Source: Candidatus Bathyarchaeota archaeon
Lineage (GTDB): Archaea > Thermoproteota > Bathyarchaeia > EX4484-135 > B24-G1
Length of the DNA: 7,752 bases
Assembly: GCA_003662535.1 (NCBI GenBank)
Contig: QMYG01000025.1
Span: 1-7,752, forward strand
Direction of reading: 5' to 3'
In this document: piece by piece, positions 5,452 through 7,752 of the stretch
How positions within the stretch are numbered: the first letter of the stretch is position 1
Layout: every line of letters starts with the position of its first letter
The notes under the pieces: model-generated
The model's input: the letters and a program-made list of their open reading frames with translations, nothing else
Databases searched by the model: none
What the model was told of the DNA's origin: nothing
Made by a program: the position numbers and the translations under genes

Positions 5452-7454
5452 CTTATGTGGACTATTCTCCCGTTGTCCATAGTTATTCTGTGTTCAGCCT
5501 CCCTAAGCACGTCCTCCTGATGGCTTATAACGAAGATTTGGTCGAAGGTTTCACGCAGCTCCCTCTTCAACAGGTTCATTACAGCCCTCCTGCGTTCAGT
5601 GTCTGAGGACACGAAGGCCTCGTCTAGGAAGAGGAATCTTGGATAGGAGCCTCTCATCTTCGGTATTAGCGATAGGGTGAAGGCTAGGCGTAGAGCGAGC
5701 AGGAACTGGTCTTCTGTTCCTCCGCTGAACCTCTCCATGAGTCTGAATTCTCCAGCGTCTGTGTCGTAGACTTTGATGCGGAAGTCCTCCAGAAGCTCGA
5801 CATCCCCGTATCTGCCGTTTGTGATTCTGGGCAGAATCCAGCACATGGCGTTCTCCACAGCTGGGCGGACACTGGCCCTGGCGTCTCTGGCCGCACCCTC
5901 AATCAGCTCTATCGCCTCCTCGACGACCGCTAGTTCCTGCTCCAGTTCTTGAACAACTCTCCGCTGTTTCTCCAGCCTTTCCTCCACGTCTACGTTCTTC
6001 CTAAGGAACTTCTCGACCTCCTTGAGGGAGGCCTCCAAATCCTTAAGCCTCTGGCTCTTCCTTTCCACGTCCCTCAGAATGTTTTCTCGCTCTTCACGCT
6101 TATTTTTGAGAGCCTCCGGACTGTATGGAGCTAGTTCCTGCGGGAGTTCTGGGAGAGTTATGTTTGAAAGCTCGTCCCTTATCATGCTCAGCTCCTTTTC
6201 AGCTTTTGCAATCTGTTTTTCCACGTCTGAAAGCTCCTTCTCCACTTCTCTGATTTTCCTGTATCTTTGCACATCTTCTATTAGTTGAATCTGCCTCTCC
6301 GACAGTCTTTCTATTTTTGCGTTGAGTCTCCCAAAGTCTATGAGCGTTCGCTTGACCGAGAAGGATAGGGGTGGGATTCCTGCAGCTGCCAGCATTAGGG
6401 CTGCGGGTGTGGGGCCTATCTGGAGGAGGATTGCCGCCACGAGGAGCATGGAGAGGCCTACTATCCCGACTGCGAGGATTCTTGGCTCTCTGCAGGCTTT
6501 TCTCCGCCTCCTGAGAATGGCTAGCTCTTCCTCGTTCTCCTCGTATTCCTTCGCTGCTTCGGCGTGTTTCCTGCACTCCTCCATCTCGTCTAGCAGTCTA
6601 CGTCTACGCTCCTCCAGGCCAGCTTTAAACTCCTCTTTCACGTCCAGCCTCTCCTTCAGAGCCTCAACCCTCCTCACCGACTGTTCGTAGTTTTCTAAGA
6701 GGCTGACCTCCCACTCGAGCCTGCTAAGCTTCTCCCTCAATTCCGGAATTTCCCCTTTCAGTTTCTCAATTTCCTTCGTTATTTCGCTTCTTTTCCTTAG
6801 TTGTTCGTCGTATCTGCTTTTTAGCTCCTCCAGCTGACTCAGTTTTTCCCTTTGTCTCGTCAGTTCTCCGCCCTTTCCGTGGGGCCCAGCGATTTCCCTC
6901 CTTCTCTCCTTTAGCCTGTCCACTGCTATGTCGAAGCACTCCCTGCCCATGACCGCATTTATTAGGGCTTCCCTCTGGCTCCTGTCCTTCTCCAGCAGCC
7001 TCTTTAGGTCTTTTTGGAGTATGATAACCGTAGACTTGAAGGTCTCAGCGTCTAAGCCGAGTATTTCTTCTAGGGCTTCGTCAACAGCCCTAACAGTCTT
7101 GGCCTGGGCGACCAAGCTTCCGTCGGGAAGAATCTTGAAGAGCCTCGCTTGGCTGGGTGCGTCTCGTGCTATGCGCCTATAAACTTGGTAGACTGTGTCC
7201 CCGACACGGAAGGTTAGGCTGACATCTGCAAACTTCGCCCCAAAACGTATGAGGTCCTCCAGCCTTTCGCCACGAAAGAGGGCTTTCTTCCCGAAGAGGG
7301 CGAAGCACACGGCCTGAAGGAGCGTCGTCTTGCCGCTCTCGTTCGGCCCCTGAATCGCTACGACGCCTGTCGGAAACTTCAAAACAAACTCCTCTCCGTC
7401 GTTTCCCCTCAGATGCTTAAAGTTCCTCAACTTGAGCTCCAATAGTCTTACCAT
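5448..7454 (-). CDS. Rad50/SbcC-like ATPase with predicted transmembrane hairpin (YhaN-like)
   Basis: A 668-residue SMC/Rad50-type ABC ATPase, in pairs of this kind the motor that gates a Mre11-family nuclease. N-terminal lobe: LRNFKHLRG, Walker A GPNESGKTT (36-44), Q-loop Q147. Long coiled coils span about 195-315 and 370-520. C-terminal lobe: signature FSGGTEDQ (576-583), Walker B FLFLDEA (607-613), D-loop SSDTE (616-620), switch H645 in ISHQED. Between the coils, residues about 326-346 and 350-366 are two strongly hydrophobic segments joined by GPTP, where Rad50 would carry a CxxC zinc hook; no CxxC is present. It is shorter than the typical archaeal Rad50 (about 880). The GPNESGK and SGGTxDQ motifs resemble bacterial YhaN. 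The start is ATG 7454, where homology begins, with GGAGG 7 nt upstream; a 66-residue upstream extension is rejected because it is the partner gene read in another frame. Confidence 0.88.
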   Translation of the reverse strand: MVRLLELKLRNFKHLRGNDGEEFVLKFPTGVVAIQGPNESGKTTLLQAVCFALFGKKALFRGERLEDLIRFGAKFADVSLTFRVGDTVYQVYRRIARDAPSQARLFKILPDGSLVAQAKTVRAVDEALEEILGLDAETFKSTVIILQKDLKRLLEKDRSQREALINAVMGRECFDIAVDRLKERRREIAGPHGKGGELTRQREKLSQLEELKSRYDEQLRKRSEITKEIEKLKGEIPELREKLSRLEWEVSLLENYEQSVRRVEALKERLDVKEEFKAGLEERRRRLLDEMEECRKHAEAAKEYEENEEELAILRRRRKACREPRILAVGIVGLSMLLVAAILLQIGPTPAALMLAAAGIPPLSFSVKRTLIDFGRLNAKIERLSERQIQLIEDVQRYRKIREVEKELSDVEKQIAKAEKELSMIRDELSNITLPELPQELAPYSPEALKNKREERENILRDVERKSQRLKDLEASLKEVEKFLRKNVDVEERLEKQRRVVQELEQELAVVEEAIELIEGAARDARASVRPAVENAMCWILPRITNGRYGDVELLEDFRIKVYDTDAGEFRLMERFSGGTEDQFLLALRLAFTLSLIPKMRGSYPRFLFLDEAFVSSDTERRRAVMNLLKRELRETFDQIFVISHQEDVLREAEHRITMDNGRIVHIS
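6357..6485 (-). other. Segment encoding the two-helix membrane hairpin of the Rad50-like protein
   Basis: It encodes residues about 324-366 of the Rad50-like protein. The first helix reads ILAVGIVGLSMLLVAAILL, the turn is GPTP, and the second is AALMLAAAGIPPLSFS. Basic residues flank both ends (RRRRKACREPR before, VKR after), which by the positive-inside rule keeps both coiled coils and the ATPase heads in the cytoplasm. The first helix is unambiguous; the second is shorter and contains two prolines, so it could be a re-entrant or partly buried segment. Confidence 0.75.
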
Positions 7455-7752
7455 GCCCCAGCCTCCATGAGCGCCTTCTTCCCATATTCTAGGGCTTTCT
7501 CCAGAAGCTCCTTCTCCTCGCCCTTGGCTTTTTTCAGGAGTTTTTCTGCGTATCTCTCCAGCTGTCTTATCGGCGTCTCCAGCTGAACTTCGATTTCGTG
7601 TTGCACACCTGCGTAGCTGACGTTTTCCTCGTCCAGCTTCACCGCTAGGCACCTCTCAAGCATGTAGGCGATTATCAGGTCTCTCCTGTAGGTTCTCAGG
7701 ACTGGCCTGGTGAAGGTTCCGTTCAGCCTTACCCGTATTAGCGGCGGAACGG
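7448..7752 (-). CDS. Probable Mre11/SbcD-like nuclease, C-terminal fragment (5' part outside window)
   Basis: The frame is open to the window edge, so only the last 100 residues are seen, and none of the metallophosphoesterase motifs fall inside. It reads PPLIRVRLNGTF, a strand of the kind found in the capping domain of Mre11-family proteins, then a YRRDLIIAYMLER helix, a short beta region, and a Lys/Glu-rich helical tail (RYAEKLLKKAKGEEKELLEK) ending KALMEAGAW. In Mre11 family proteins such a C-terminal tail binds the base of the Rad50 coiled coil. The last codons overlap the Rad50-like gene by 7 nt (ATGGTAA), so the two are almost certainly translationally coupled. The identity rests mainly on this position plus the weak PP-IRV pattern. 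Without the nuclease domain another partner subunit cannot be excluded. Confidence 0.6.
   Translation of the reverse strand, partial: VPPLIRVRLNGTFTRPVLRTYRRDLIIAYMLERCLAVKLDEENVSYAGVQHEIEVQLETPIRQLERYAEKLLKKAKGEEKELLEKALEYGKKALMEAGAW
7462..7466 (-). promoter_or_regulatory. Shine-Dalgarno sequence of the Rad50-like gene
   Basis: On the minus strand GGAGG lies 7 nt upstream of ATG 7454, inside the end of the upstream gene. It supports this start over longer upstream ones and suggests coupled translation of the pair. Confidence 0.7.

Noticed and set aside
6322..6690. Plus-strand open frame opposite the coiled-coil part of the Rad50-like gene
   Set aside because: It is Ser/Arg-rich and the product of reading Glu/Lys coiled-coil codons backwards, with no supporting signal.
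7455..7652. 66-codon N-terminal extension of the Rad50-like protein
   Set aside because: Its Arg/Gly/Ser-rich sequence is unlike any ATPase N-terminus and is the upstream gene read in another frame. ATG 7454 has a good ribosome site and begins at the conserved strand.
1..7752. tRNA, rRNA, CRISPR array, insertion sequence or terminal repeats
   Set aside because: Nearly every base is coding. I saw no cloverleaf, regularly spaced repeat, transposase motif or flanking duplication on either strand.

Overview
The window reads as thermophile-like archaeal DNA, most likely from the Thermoproteota or a related lineage. The evidence is a Mre11/Rad50-like repair pair, Shine-Dalgarno sequences of the GGAGG and GGGGTGAT type, frequent GTG/TTG starts, AGG/ATA/CTA-rich codon use, tight gene packing, and a small protein resembling the eukaryote/archaeal ribosomal protein eL22. 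I cannot place the genus. All names come from reading motifs; no database search was run.

Layout, left to right. (1) 1-438 (+): the C-terminal part of adenylosuccinate synthetase (PurA), cut by the window edge. (2) 475-4409 (+): a compact ABC importer operon. It holds a membrane-anchored or exported substrate-binding protein, a single-chain permease carrying two fused CysT/ThiP-like halves, and an MdlK/PotA-style ATPase with a C-terminal TOBE domain. The ATPase reading frame is broken by one missing base near 3901-3903. The substrate cannot be assigned. (3) 4410-4497: a short intergenic region with a weak TATA-like element and a 9-bp-arm inverted repeat. (4) 4498-5157 and 5176-5451 (+): a PhoU-like DUF47 helical protein followed 18 bp later by a 91-residue basic protein with an eL22-like pattern. 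(5) 5448-7454 (-): a Rad50/SbcC-like ATPase with a predicted two-helix membrane hairpin where Rad50 would have its zinc hook. It overlaps by 7 nt the end of an upstream gene (7448-7752, -, partial), probably its Mre11-like nuclease partner.

How the genes work together. The binding protein would deliver a solute, perhaps an oxyanion or metal, to the fused permease, powered by the ATPase if an intact protein is made. DUF47 proteins usually accompany phosphate transporters, so this one may have a regulatory role in phosphate or the adjacent transport, but no PiT gene is visible. The minus-strand pair is a separate operon resembling Mre11-Rad50, and even more the bacterial YhaO-YhaN (SbcE-SbcF) pair, with the ATPase probably held at the membrane.

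The most notable items are the membrane hairpin in the Rad50-like protein, the eL22-like gene, and the frameshift in the ATPase. I found no RNA genes, CRISPR arrays, insertion sequences or attachment sites. No gene-free stretch exceeds 90 bases.
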